Origin: Solirubrum koreensis
GTDB lineage: Bacteria; Bacteroidota; Bacteroidia; Cytophagales; Hymenobacteraceae
Assembly: GCF_039541855.1 (NCBI RefSeq)
Contig: NZ_BAABHA010000002.1
Coordinates: forward strand, 186,001 to 250,000
DNA length: 64,000 nucleotides
Direction of reading: 5' to 3'
Part shown: positions 18,836 to 29,000 of the stretch, in pieces
Numbering within the stretch: position 1 is the first letter of the stretch
Layout: each line of letters starts with the position of its first letter
Position numbers and translations under genes: made by a program
The notes under the pieces: model-generated
Databases searched by the model: none
What the model was told of the DNA's origin: nothing
What the model saw: the letters and a program-made list of their open reading frames with translations, nothing else

Positions 18836-18861
18836 GCCTGTTAAATGTGTACAGAACAGGC
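18836..18861. promoter_or_regulatory. Inverted repeat upstream of ctaA
   Basis: GCCTGTT (18836-18842) and AACAGGC (18855-18861) form a 7-base inverted repeat with a 12-base centre, 20 bases before the ctaA start codon on the minus strand. It is separate from the adjacent terminator hairpin. It could be a regulator site or a leader hairpin. Confidence 0.35.
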
Positions 18862-18864
18862 AGC

Positions 18865-18901
18865 AAAAAGAAAGGGAAACCCACTGCGGGTTTCCCTTTC
18901 T
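18865..18901 (-). terminator. Intrinsic terminator after oxidase subunit I
   Basis: A perfect 14-base stem (18869-18882 with 18888-18901) around a five-base loop, followed on the minus strand by a run of T. It lies directly after the subunit I stop codon and splits the locus into an actA-to-subunit-I unit and a ctaA-to-CxxC-protein unit. Confidence 0.9.
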
Positions 18902-18920
18902 GCGAGCTAAAAAGCCCGAA

Positions 18921-20777
18921 TTACTCCATTTCCTTTTCGTACGGCAGGTTCGAAGACACTGTCTGCGAGTAAGGCACGTTTTGCGGGATAAAGTCCAGCT
19001 CAGCACCTGGCTTGCTGTAGTCGTAGGGCCAACGGTAGACCGATGGAATAGCACCGGGCCAGTTGCCGTGGCCGGGTTCTACTGGGGTCGTCCACTCCAG
19101 CGTAGTCGAGTTCCAGGGATTCTCGGTGGCACGACGGCCGCGGTAAATGCTGTAGATGAAGTTGAACAAGAACACGAACTGCGCAAAGAATGCCAGAATA
19201 GCAGCCAGCGAAATGAAAGCGTTCAGGTCAGCAAACTGATTGAACATCTCGAAGCCCGTCCAGGCATAGTAGCGGCGGGGGAAGCCGGCAATGCCTACGT
19301 AGTGCATCGGCAGGAAGATCAGGTACGCCGACAACATCGTCAACCAGAAGTGTACGTAACCCAGCTTCTCGTCGAGCATCCGACCAAACATCTTCGGGAA
19401 CCAGTGGTAAACACCGCAGAACAGACCGAAGAAAGCTGACGAACCCATTACCAAGTGGAAGTGAGCTACCACGAAGTAGGTGTTGTGCATCTGAATATCC
19501 AGTGCGGCGTTACCGAGGATAATACCGGTCAGACCACCCGAAATAAACAACGACACAAAACCGATGGCAAACAGCATGGCGGTGGTAAAGCGGATGTTAC
19601 CGCGCCACAGCGTAGCCAGCCAGTTGAACGTTTTCACGGCCGAGGGAACGGCAATGATCAGCGTTAGGAACATAAACACCGACCCGAGGAAGGGGTTCAT
19701 GCCAGTAATGAACATGTGGTGAGCCCACACGACAAACGACAGCAGCGAGATGCCCAGCAGTGAGCCAATCATGGCACGGTAGCCGAAGATGGGCTTACGA
19801 GCATTCGTGGCCATTACTTCGGACACGATACCCATAGCGGGCATGATTACGATGTACACTTCGGGGTGACCCAAGAACCAGAACAAGTGCTGGAACAGTA
19901 CGGGCGAACCGCCTACGTGGTTCAAAGCCTCACCACCGATGTAGATATCCGAAAGGAAGAAAGAGGTACCGAACGAGCGGTCAAAAATCAGCAGCAATGC
20001 GGCCGAAAACAGAACCGGGAACGAGAGTACACCTAGGATAGCCGTTAGGAAGAACGACCAAATGGTAAGTGGCAACTTACCCATCGACATACCAGCGGTA
20101 CGCAGGTTGATGATGGTGGTAATGTAGTTCAAGCTACCTAGCAGCGACGACACAATAAAGAGTGCCATGGATACCAGCCACATCGTTTGGCCTAGGCCGG
20201 AACCGGGAATTGCCTGTGGCAATGCGCTCAGCGGCGGATAAATTGTCCAGCCAGCCGAAGCAGGACCGGTTTCCAGGAACAGCGACAGGAACATCACTAC
20301 GCTCGACAGGAAGAAGAACCAGTACGAGAGCATGTTCAGGAAACCCGAAGCCATGTCGCGGGCACCAATTTGCAGCGGAATGAGGAAGTTGGAGAACGTA
20401 CCGCTCAAACCAGCCGTCAGTACGAAGAACACCATGATGGTGCCGTGCATCGTTACTAGGGCTAGGTAGAATTCGGGGTTCAGCTTACCGCCTTCTACCC
20501 AACGGCCCAGAATGGGCTCCAACCACTGCAGAGTGGCCTCGGGCCAACCCAACTGTAGACGGAAAATGGTAGAGAGCGTAGCACCAATGAATGCCCAGAA
20601 AATACCTGAAATCAGGAATTGCTTGGCAATAACCTTGTGGTCGGTGCTGAAGACGTACTTCGTCAGGAAGTTGCCTTCGTGGTGCTCGTGCTCGTCGTGG
20701 TGGTCACCAGTGGCGTGGTGCTGCACGTGCGGAGCTTCCTGCGCATGTGCGTTCGTCGGGATGTTCGTAGCAGCCAT
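18921..20777 (-). CDS. ctaD: Cytochrome c oxidase subunit I
   Basis: The catalytic oxygen-reducing, proton-pumping subunit. The 618-residue, roughly 12-helix protein has the CuB and cross-linked-Tyr motif HPEVY (H304, Y308), the CuB His pair in VVWAHHMFITGM, and the heme ligand region HNTYFVVAHFHLVMG. The first heme a ligand is in VTMHGTIMVFF. FSTDHKVIAKQF starts the conserved core. HPEVY with the Tyr places it with A-type oxidases. The first 35 residues are unusual, with nine histidines among acidic residues. It lies 28 bases after subunit II. Confidence 0.97.
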   Translation of the reverse strand: MAATNIPTNAHAQEAPHVQHHATGDHHDEHEHHEGNFLTKYVFSTDHKVIAKQFLISGIFWAFIGATLSTIFRLQLGWPEATLQWLEPILGRWVEGGKLNPEFYLALVTMHGTIMVFFVLTAGLSGTFSNFLIPLQIGARDMASGFLNMLSYWFFFLSSVVMFLSLFLETGPASAGWTIYPPLSALPQAIPGSGLGQTMWLVSMALFIVSSLLGSLNYITTIINLRTAGMSMGKLPLTIWSFFLTAILGVLSFPVLFSAALLLIFDRSFGTSFFLSDIYIGGEALNHVGGSPVLFQHLFWFLGHPEVYIVIMPAMGIVSEVMATNARKPIFGYRAMIGSLLGISLLSFVVWAHHMFITGMNPFLGSVFMFLTLIIAVPSAVKTFNWLATLWRGNIRFTTAMLFAIGFVSLFISGGLTGIILGNAALDIQMHNTYFVVAHFHLVMGSSAFFGLFCGVYHWFPKMFGRMLDEKLGYVHFWLTMLSAYLIFLPMHYVGIAGFPRRYYAWTGFEMFNQFADLNAFISLAAILAFFAQFVFLFNFIYSIYRGRRATENPWNSTTLEWTTPVEPGHGNWPGAIPSVYRWPYDYSKPGAELDFIPQNVPYSQTVSSNLPYEKEME

Positions 20778-20805
20778 CAGAAAAGCTTGCTTTAGTAAGT
20801 TACAG

Positions 20806-21867
20806 TTACAGCGAAGCCTTGGCTTGCGGTGTTGCCGAAGCGGCCGCCGTTGCTTCTTTAACCGACTCGACCTGTTTCTGTTTCAGGTCAGCCAGTACTT
20901 CCGGGTTCTGTTCCACGAACGGCTTTTGCTGGGCAACCCAGGCAATGTAGTCGTCCGGTTCGTCAACGATGATGTTGAGCTTCATGGCGAAGTGCCCACG
21001 GCCGCAAATCTGGTTACAGGCCAACTCGTAGTTGAAATTCGGGTTGCCAGTCTGGGCCCGCATTTCATCGGTGGTCTTGGTAGGAGTAAACCAGAAACGC
21101 GTTGGCATGCCGGGAACAGCGTACATCTGCACGCGGAAGTGCGGCATGTATACGGCGTGCAACACGTCGCGGGCCCGAATCTTCAGTAACACTGGGTGGC
21201 CCTTGGGCACGTGAATCTCACCGGTAGTGAAATCGTCCATGTTCTTCTGGTCGGTGAAGTCCATGCCCAATTCGTTGGTAGCGTCGATCAGGCGGAAATT
21301 AGCCGCGCCCAGCTGTTGGTCGCGACCGGGGTAGCGAACCAACCAGTTAAACTGCTTGCCCACTACTTCCACCAAAACGGATTCCTTGGGCGCTGGACCA
21401 GTAATGTTCGTCCACTGCTTCCAGCCGCCAAAAATCAGACCCGACATCACGATGGCCGGAATGACGGTCCAGATGATTTCAATCTTGTTGTTGTGCGAGA
21501 AGAAAAACGCACGGCGGCCTTCGCGGTACTGGTACTTGTAAGAGTACACAAACAAGGCAACCTGGGTAATTACGAACACAATGCCGATTACGAGCATGGT
21601 GGTCCAGAACATACGCTCCAAGTGTACCCCGTGAACCGAGGCAACGGGCGGGTTCATCTTGTCCCAGTTTTCCACGAACGAGTAGGCAAAAGCCCCTCCG
21701 CCCACAACCAGAAACACCAACATTAGAATGGCGTTGACCCGGTTGCTAAGGCCGATTTCGCGCGTGTAGCTGCCCGAAAAAATGGATGTCAGAACCTGTA
21801 GCCGGAACAACAGGCCGAACACGACCAGCAGCAGAACCAGCGCCAAGAGAATACCGAGAGCAATCAT
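20806..21867 (-). CDS. ctaC: Cytochrome c oxidase subunit II
   Basis: Accepts electrons through the binuclear CuA centre. The 353-residue protein has one or two extra N-terminal hydrophobic segments plus the usual hairpin anchor. The cupredoxin domain has the CuA ligands C284, C288, H292 and M295 (CNQICGRGHFAM) and the earlier His in YMPHFRVQMYAVPG. There is no fused cytochrome c domain, so electrons must come from a separate or complex-bound cytochrome such as ActE or the N-terminal heme domain of ActA. The C-terminus is a short Ala/Gln/Lys-rich tail. Confidence 0.96.
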   Translation of the reverse strand: MIALGILLALVLLLVVFGLLFRLQVLTSIFSGSYTREIGLSNRVNAILMLVFLVVGGGAFAYSFVENWDKMNPPVASVHGVHLERMFWTTMLVIGIVFVITQVALFVYSYKYQYREGRRAFFFSHNNKIEIIWTVIPAIVMSGLIFGGWKQWTNITGPAPKESVLVEVVGKQFNWLVRYPGRDQQLGAANFRLIDATNELGMDFTDQKNMDDFTTGEIHVPKGHPVLLKIRARDVLHAVYMPHFRVQMYAVPGMPTRFWFTPTKTTDEMRAQTGNPNFNYELACNQICGRGHFAMKLNIIVDEPDDYIAWVAQQKPFVEQNPEVLADLKQKQVESVKEATAAASATPQAKASL

Positions 21868-21962
21868 TTTGGAGAAGTTAGAAGCGAGAACCTAGAGCTT
21901 AGAGCAGCAGCTGAAACCTCCATGGGTTTGCATGTGCTACGCTACTATCTCAGTTCTAAAAA

Positions 21963-23294
21963 TCAGGTGGTGTGGTGCATGCTTTCTTCCACGAACGGGT
22001 GGTTCACGGGAATCAGCGAAGCTTGCGAGAGACGCTTGGTCATCAGCGTCAGCCAAGCACCAAGGAAGATAAGTGCCACGCCTATCTCAATCATAAACCC
22101 ACTGTCGGCCTTAAGCGTTCCGGGCATAATCATTAGATAGAAGTCGAACCAGTGACCGATCAGGATGGCAATGGTCACGAGTTTCAGCATGATCATCTGG
22201 CGCTTTGCATCCCGCGTCATAAGAACTAGGAAGGGGAAGACAAAGTTGATGATCAGGTTGAAAAAGAACATCCACGTGTACTTGTCGTTGAAACCGCCCA
22301 AGCGCTGGTTGTAGTACACCGATTCCTCGGGGATGTTAGCATACCAGATCAGCATGAATTGCGAAAACCACACGTAGGTCCAGAAGATGCTGAAACCAAA
22401 CATGAGCTTGCCCAGATCGTGCAAGTGGTCTGCCGTCAGGAAGCGCAGGTAACCGGCTTGCTTGAGGAAGATGGCGCACAGCGTGATGCCGGCAATGCCC
22501 GATACCCACCACGAAGCAAAAACGTACCAGCCAAACATAGTCGAGAACCAGTGCGTGTCAATCGACATAACCCAGTCCCAAGCGGCAATCGATGAAGTAA
22601 CGGCGTAGAACACGAGGAAAAGCGCCGAAACATTGATGCTCTTGTCCCAGAAGCCGGTGCCGCCCATCTGATCTTCTTCCAGCGACAGTTTGCGCAGACG
22701 CTCAGAGAAGAACCACCAGATGAACAGGAACACCACCATGCGAATCACGAAGAATGGCAGGTTCAGGAAGCCCGACTTGCCAGCAATGATGGCATCGTAA
22801 TTCTCCGACTTTGGGTCCATGATACCAGGGGCCGTCCAGTGGAAGATGTCGTGGTTAATCAGGCTGACCCCAAATACAACCAACATGATAACAGCGCCAG
22901 GAATCAGCCAAGCGCTGAAGGCTTCTGCAATGCGCTTTACGATAACCGACCAGCCCGCGTAAGCCACGTAGTTGATGGCTACGAAAACGGTACCCACTGC
23001 GGCAATACCCGTGAAGAACACGTTGCTGTGCCACAAGCTTACAATGAGGCGCTTCAGCCAAATGGGACTGCCGTGATGCTCTACTGAAGAACCTGCACCA
23101 GCAGTATGGTGAGCCCCTTCAGCACCGGCGGCAGCGTGATGCTCAGCTCCTATGCCCAGATAAGATAAGATCAGACCGATGGCCAGCAGAATTACGCCAG
23201 CAACCATGAACAAAGTGAACCGGCGGCGAGCCGACGGAGCCAGCTCCAGAAACTCAGCCGTAGCGGTTTCGTGATGATGCGTCGTTGTTGCCAT
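21963..23294 (-). CDS. actF: Alternative complex III subunit ActF
   Basis: A membrane subunit of the quinol:cytochrome c oxidoreductase alternative complex III. The 443-residue protein has about ten membrane helices and resembles ActC, as expected for this paralogous pair. ACIII-type stretches include DIFHWTAPGIMDPKSENYDAI, split by the helix-rich body, and the C-terminal GFMIEIGVALIFLGAWL. The N-terminus (MATTTHHHETATAEF) and a loop near residues 52-75 are His-rich. It starts two bases after actE and ends 95 bases before oxidase subunit II, consistent with an ACIII-oxidase supercomplex locus. Confidence 0.92.
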   Translation of the reverse strand: MATTTHHHETATAEFLELAPSARRRFTLFMVAGVILLAIGLILSYLGIGAEHHAAAGAEGAHHTAGAGSSVEHHGSPIWLKRLIVSLWHSNVFFTGIAAVGTVFVAINYVAYAGWSVIVKRIAEAFSAWLIPGAVIMLVVFGVSLINHDIFHWTAPGIMDPKSENYDAIIAGKSGFLNLPFFVIRMVVFLFIWWFFSERLRKLSLEEDQMGGTGFWDKSINVSALFLVFYAVTSSIAAWDWVMSIDTHWFSTMFGWYVFASWWVSGIAGITLCAIFLKQAGYLRFLTADHLHDLGKLMFGFSIFWTYVWFSQFMLIWYANIPEESVYYNQRLGGFNDKYTWMFFFNLIINFVFPFLVLMTRDAKRQMIMLKLVTIAILIGHWFDFYLMIMPGTLKADSGFMIEIGVALIFLGAWLTLMTKRLSQASLIPVNHPFVEESMHHTT

Positions 23295-23296
23295 GT

Positions 23297-24019
23297 TTAG
23301 TTCGCCTTGCCGTTACGGGCCTTTTCACCTTGACCCGGCTCCTCCGACATATCAGAGGCCTGCGCTTGGCCGTAAGGTGCTTGAGTTTCCGGATTAGTTT
23401 TCTGCGATGATTCCAATTGGTCGTTTACCAGTTCGGGAAGCGCATCAGGACCTTTGCCTTTCTGCAACACCCGTACGTACATGGCAATCTTCCAGCGTTC
23501 CTCCGGGTTTACAATCGAGCCATGAGGCATCATGCGGTTCCGGCCCCATTGGATGACGTGGTAGATGTGCCCGTCGTTCATGGTGGCGTAGGTACCGGTG
23601 GCATAGTTGGGAACACCCTTGAACTTCTGCCCTACCAGCCCTTGCCCGTCACCCTGCTCCCCGTGGCACGGCGAGCAAACGCGGGTGTACAGCACTTTGC
23701 CTTCTTCCAGGTTCTGGCGGGTGTAAGCCAAGGGATTCGACAGCGTCGTTTCCGCAGTAGCTACATCGTCTTTGCCGATGTGGGTGAAGTAGCTGAGCTT
23801 ACCGCGCGGTACCGTGGCAATAGCAGGTACGCGTTGGTTAATGCCCATCGGGTTAACCGTATTGGCATCTACTTGCTTCAGCGGCTCGTACGGAATGGAT
23901 TCGTACATCTCCGGCGCGTATTCCAAGCCCGTGTCGTTGGCATCGTTGCAAGCCGTGGCCAGCACCGAAGCAAACAGAACAGCCGAAGCCTGTACGCCGT
24001 GTTTGAGGAAAGGCGTCAT
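23297..24019 (-). CDS. actE: Alternative complex III monoheme cytochrome c, ActE (lipoprotein)
   Basis: A 240-residue lipoprotein with lipobox LATAC (Cys24) and one heme-binding site CSPCH (C115, C118, H119). Likely Met axial ligands lie in RNRMMPHGSI. In known ACIII structures ActE is a lipid-anchored monoheme subunit close to the oxidase. The start codon shares one base with the actD stop. The C-terminal 45 residues are low-complexity and Gln/Glu-rich. Confidence 0.92.
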   Translation of the reverse strand: MTPFLKHGVQASAVLFASVLATACNDANDTGLEYAPEMYESIPYEPLKQVDANTVNPMGINQRVPAIATVPRGKLSYFTHIGKDDVATAETTLSNPLAYTRQNLEEGKVLYTRVCSPCHGEQGDGQGLVGQKFKGVPNYATGTYATMNDGHIYHVIQWGRNRMMPHGSIVNPEERWKIAMYVRVLQKGKGPDALPELVNDQLESSQKTNPETQAPYGQAQASDMSEEPGQGEKARNGKAN

Positions 24020-24543
24020 TATTCTTTGGTCATTTCTTTCTCGTTCACTTCCGATGCCCCGTTGGCACGGAGCAACTGGCCGAGCTGGCCCATGTCGGTA
24101 CCTTCCTTCAGCTCGATAGCCATAACGAACTTGTCGTCAGTGGCCCGGACATCCATAACCGGTACTTTCCAGCGCGGCCACAGTTTGCTGATCAGGAAAA
24201 AGGTAATCATCATGCCGTGGGCCGTGAAGAGTACCGTTAATTCGAAGGAAACCGGGATAAAGGCGGGCAACGAAATGTGCGGCTTACCACCAATAATCAT
24301 CGGCCAATCGAAGCCCAGCATGTAAATCTGCATCCAGAGCGCAAACGCCAGCCCGCATACGCCATAGAAGAAGGCGGCAATGGGCAAACGGGAGCGTTCG
24401 ATACCGAGGGCATCATCGATGCCGTGGACCGGATAGGGCGAGAAAACGTCGTAGATTTTTACGCCGGCCGCGCGGATGTTTTCAATGGCGTGCAGCAGCA
24501 CGTCTTCGTCCTCGAAGATGCCGAGGGCATAACGCTTAGTCAT
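24019..24543 (-). CDS. actD: Alternative complex III subunit ActD (DUF3341)
   Basis: A 174-residue DUF3341 protein. The N-terminal cytoplasmic domain (YALGIFEDEDVLLHAIENIR, then YDVFSPYPVHGIDDALG) is followed by two membrane helices (about residues 59-79 and 96-121) and a short C-terminal domain. This is the ActD arrangement. Its start overlaps the actC stop by eight bases, a sign of translational coupling. Confidence 0.93.
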   Translation of the reverse strand: MTKRYALGIFEDEDVLLHAIENIRAAGVKIYDVFSPYPVHGIDDALGIERSRLPIAAFFYGVCGLAFALWMQIYMLGFDWPMIIGGKPHISLPAFIPVSFELTVLFTAHGMMITFFLISKLWPRWKVPVMDVRATDDKFVMAIELKEGTDMGQLGQLLRANGASEVNEKEMTKE

Positions 24544-25990
24544 GCTTGTCGTAGTTTACAGGGGCGGAGGCAGGAACACCGGGGGTGCGGTAGGCCGACT
24601 GTTGGGACCCCGTATTGGGGCCACCGTAGGTCGGGCCGTTATCGACACCGTACTTGAGGATGGTTTTAACTTCGGCCATGTTCACCACGGGGAAGAACTT
24701 AGCGAAGAGCAGGAACAGGGTGAAGAACAAGCCCAACGTACCTACATAGATGCCGATATCGATAATCGACGGCGAGAACATCACCCAGCTCGAAGGCAGG
24801 TAGTCGCGGTGCAGCGAGGTTACGATAATCACGAAACGCTCGAACCACATACCGATGTTCACAATGATCGACAAGATGAACGTGGCCGGAATGCTGTAGC
24901 GAATGCGGCGGAACCACACCAGCTGGGGCGAAATAACGTTGCAGGTCATCATCGACGCGTAAGCCCACCAGTACGGACCGGTAGCCCGGTTGATGAAGGC
25001 ATACTGCTCAAACTCTACCTGCGAGTACCAGGCGATGAAGAACTCCGTGATGTAGGCCACGCCCACGATGGAGCCCGTAATCATCATGATTTTGTTCATC
25101 AGCGCGATATGCTCGAGCGTGATGTAGTCTTCCAGCTTGAATACCACGCGGGTGATGAGCATCAGCGTGAGTACCATGGCGAAACCGGAGAAGATAGCAC
25201 CGGCAACGAAGTAAGGCGGGAAGATGGTAGTGTGCCAGCCCGGTACAACCGAGGTAGCGAAGTCCATTGATACAATGGTGTGTACCGAGAGTACCAGCGG
25301 CGTAGAAACACCAGCCAGAATCAGCGAAACCGTTTCGTAGCGCGACCAGTGCTTGGCACCACCCTTCCAGCCGAAGCTGAGCAGAGCGTAAGCGCGGCGA
25401 GCAATGGGGCCTTTAGCACGGTCGCGGATGGTAGCGAAGTCTGGGATCAGACCGGTGTACCAGAATACCAACGATACCGAGAAGTAAGTCGAAATAGCGA
25501 ATACGTCCCAGAGCAGCGGCGAATTGAAGTTCACCCACAACGAACCGAAGGTATTCTGAAAGGGCAATACCCAGAAGGCCAACCACGGACGCCCCATGTG
25601 CAACACCGGGAACATGGCAGCACAGATTACGGCGAAGATGGTCATGGCTTCAGCCGCACGGTTAATGGAGCTGCGCCACTTTTGGCGGAACAGCAGCAAT
25701 ACCGCCGAAATCAGCGTGCCTGCGTGACCGATACCTACCCACCACACGAAGTTTGTGATGTCCCAGGCCCAGCCGACTGTTTTGTTCAGGCCCCATTCCC
25801 CGATACCGTACCACAGGGTGCGGTACACGGAATAGAAGAAAATGCCCAAGAAGAACAGGGACACGGCCAGCGCGGCCATCCAGCGGATGTTCGGCTTGGC
25901 CTCCACCTGGCGGCACACGTCTTGGGTGACGTCGTGGTACGTTTTACCATTCGTTACGAGTGGTATGCGTACAGGCGAAACGTGCTGCAT
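24536..25990 (-). CDS. actC: Alternative complex III membrane subunit ActC (NrfD/PsrC family)
   Basis: A 484-residue polytopic protein with about ten helices, of the NrfD/PsrC quinone-interacting family. Typical stretches are WGLNKTVGWAWDITNFVWWVGIGHAGTLIS (given only as a landmark by its parts WAWDITNFVWWVGIGHAG), FPVLHMGRPWLAFW and SIVGVAYITEFFIAWYS. It is thought to house the quinol-oxidising site with ActB. It follows actB by 73 bases. Confidence 0.94.
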   Translation of the reverse strand: MQHVSPVRIPLVTNGKTYHDVTQDVCRQVEAKPNIRWMAALAVSLFFLGIFFYSVYRTLWYGIGEWGLNKTVGWAWDITNFVWWVGIGHAGTLISAVLLLFRQKWRSSINRAAEAMTIFAVICAAMFPVLHMGRPWLAFWVLPFQNTFGSLWVNFNSPLLWDVFAISTYFSVSLVFWYTGLIPDFATIRDRAKGPIARRAYALLSFGWKGGAKHWSRYETVSLILAGVSTPLVLSVHTIVSMDFATSVVPGWHTTIFPPYFVAGAIFSGFAMVLTLMLITRVVFKLEDYITLEHIALMNKIMMITGSIVGVAYITEFFIAWYSQVEFEQYAFINRATGPYWWAYASMMTCNVISPQLVWFRRIRYSIPATFILSIIVNIGMWFERFVIIVTSLHRDYLPSSWVMFSPSIIDIGIYVGTLGLFFTLFLLFAKFFPVVNMAEVKTILKYGVDNGPTYGGPNTGSQQSAYRTPGVPASAPVNYDKHD

Positions 25991-26063
25991 ATGTTTTATG
26001 GTAAAGTAAAGGCGGCGTGACTGGCGTTTCGGGCGTAGTCGGCGCTACCGGTTGGCTCAGGGT

Positions 26064-29000
26064 TTAGGCAAAAAACTCGCTGGTCTCGCTGTTGCGGATC
26101 TTCGTCAGATACACAATGTTCGGCTGCGTGTTGATGGCTTCGATAACCTTAAAGGCACGTTCGCCATCCTCGCGGCGCCAGATCTGCGCCACACGGGAGT
26201 TCGGGTCGCGCAGGTCACCAAACACAATGGCTTGAGTGGGGCAGGACTGCGCACAGGCCGTCACTACTTCCCCGTCCTGCGGGCGGCGCTTCTCTTTCTT
26301 GGCTTCCAGCTTACCCAACTGAATACGCTGCACGCAGAACGAGCACTTTTCCATTACACCACGGGCCCGAACCGTTACATCGGGGTTCAGCACCATACGG
26401 CCGAGGTCGGTGAACATGTGACCGTTCACGGTTTCAAACTTCTCGTTGGCGTAGTACGAGAACCAGTTGAAACGACGCACTTTGTAGGGGCAGTTGTTTG
26501 CGCAGTAACGCGTACCCACACAGCGGTTATAGGTCATCTGGTTCAGACCCTCGGTGCTGTGGGTAGTAGCCAGTACCGGGCATACCGTTTCGCACGGAGC
26601 GTGGTTGCAATGCTGGCAGAGCATGGGCTGGAAAATCACCTGCGGGTTGTCCGAAGGGTCTTCCATGTTGGCATAGGTAGCCAGTTTGCCTTCCGTCTCA
26701 AACTCGTCCTTGTGGTGGTTCGAGCTGTAGTAACGGTCGATACGCAACCAGTGCATTTCGCGGCGGTTGATTACCTCCTGCTTACCCACCACGGCCACGT
26801 TGTTTTCTACCTGACAACCCACTACGCACGAGCCACAGCCAATGCACGAGTTGAGGTCGATGGCCATGCCCCAATGGTGGTTCTTATACTCGTAATCCTG
26901 CCACAACGAAACTTTGTTGGGCTTCTCACGACCTTCGGGAGTAGAGATTTTATCGTACTCCGTTACTTCTTTTGGATCCTTGCGGTACTGCGCCAGCGTC
27001 GATTCCTGCACCACCGGCTTGCGGTCCATGATGGTGTGGTGCGTCTGGGTCTGGGCAATCGGCTGATTAGCGCCGGTCTTCTCAATGGTAACCACCGTGT
27101 TGAAGGCCAGAGCACCGTCGCGAACCACGCCCAGCGGGTAAGCATTAGCGCCTACTTTGTCACCTACTTTGCCCGATTTCTCGCGACCATAACCAATAGC
27201 TACACTTACGGCACCTTTGGCTTGGCCGGGCTGTACGAGTACTGGTACTTCAATCGACTTACCGTTAGCCGTAACCTTTACTACATCACCTTGCTCCAGA
27301 CCTTTTTCTACGGCCATGGCACGTGAAACCATGAGGTAGTTACCCCAGGTAGCCTTCGACACGGGGTCGGGCAGTTCCTGCAGCCACGGGTTGTTTGCGT
27401 GGTAACCGCTACCAATGGCTACTTTTTCGTACAGTTCCAGCTCAATACCGTTGCCGGCACGCTGACCTGCAATGGCTGCAGCAGCTTGGCCAGCATCGAC
27501 AGCAGCCCCCAGTTGGGCCTGCGGAGCGGGGCTCAACGTACCAGCAGCTACGCCGTCGTGTACGGCTTTGTCCCAACCGGCTTGGAAGTTACCACCAAGC
27601 ACGCCGCGCCAGTTGTTGCGCAAGTAATCGTAGTACTTCACTTGGCTGCCCATCCACGTCAGCAGACTTTCCTGAGCCTGACGGGTTTTGAACAACGGGG
27701 TAATAACCGGCTGCGCCAAGCTCAACGCACCACGCTTCGGCTCGAAGTCGTTCCACGACTCCAGCCAGTGGTGGTCGGGGCACTGGTACTGCGTTAGTGA
27801 GGTGGTTTCGTCCATCCGTTCGTTGAACGAAATGGTCAAACCAACTTTCTTGTCCTGCAGTGCTTTTTGAATCTGAGCACCCAGCGGGTGGTCGTAAACG
27901 GGGTTGGCGTGGTAGAAAATAACCGCGCCCACGGTGCCGTTGGTAATGTCGTTAACGAGACGCAGCATGCGGGCGTCGTCGCCTTGGCGCATGTACGAAG
28001 GGGCAGCAGGGTTGATAGAGGTACCAACGTTGCCCAAGGCTGCGTTGATAGCTGCCACCAGTGCCTGAACACCAGCATCGTTCGATCCACTAACCACGAG
28101 GCTACGGCCGCGAGCAGCTTGCAGCTCGCCAGCTACCTTATCCAAGGTAGCGTTCTTGTATGTGGAGGTAGCACCACCACCTACAATGCGGTTGTAAAGC
28201 GCCAAAACAGCGGCAGGCTGTTCCGAAGGCTTCAGCGGCACGCGTACGTCGGCGTTGGAGCCCGTAAGCGACATAGCGCTTTCGAACTGGTAGTGCCGCG
28301 ACATGTTGCGGTTCTCGCTCGATACCTTCCGGTTCTGGATGTACTGGTGCGCAAACTCAACCGGCGAAAGCCAAGTACCGAGGAAGTCGGCGCCAAAGCT
28401 CACGATTACGTTGGCCTTGCTGAAGTCGTAACCTGGTACCACACCCCCGTTGGCACGCAACAGCCCCGATTGGGAGTGCGCATCATACATCACGTGTTCG
28501 GCACCGCCGAAGCGTGCAGCAAACTCCGCAATTACCCGCTTGGTGCTGGGGCTGATGATGGTAGGCGATACGATGGCCACGCGACCAGTTACGCCGGCCA
28601 GCTTGGTGCGAATCTCCTTATCTACCTGGTCCCGATCGGCCGGTTTGCCATTGATGGCAAACGACTGCAGACGGCTGTTGTCGTAGAGGTTCAGCAGCGA
28701 AGCCTGACCCCGGGCCGAAAGGCCACCGCGGGTTACCGGCGACTCCGGGTTGCCTTCCACTTTAATCGGACGGCCTTCGCGCGTCTTTACCAGCACGCTG
28801 TTATAGTCCTCGCCGGTGAAGTAGGTAGACGCGTAGAAGTTGGCAATGCCCGGATCTACTTCTTCGGGTTTGTTCAGGTAAGGAATGGCTTTCCGAACCG
28901 GCGCTTCGCAGCTAGCCAGCGTGGCGGCAGCCAAGCCAAAGCCCATCAGCTTGAGGAAGTCGCGGCGGGGCGCTACCGTCTCGTCCGACGAGGGGTGGCT

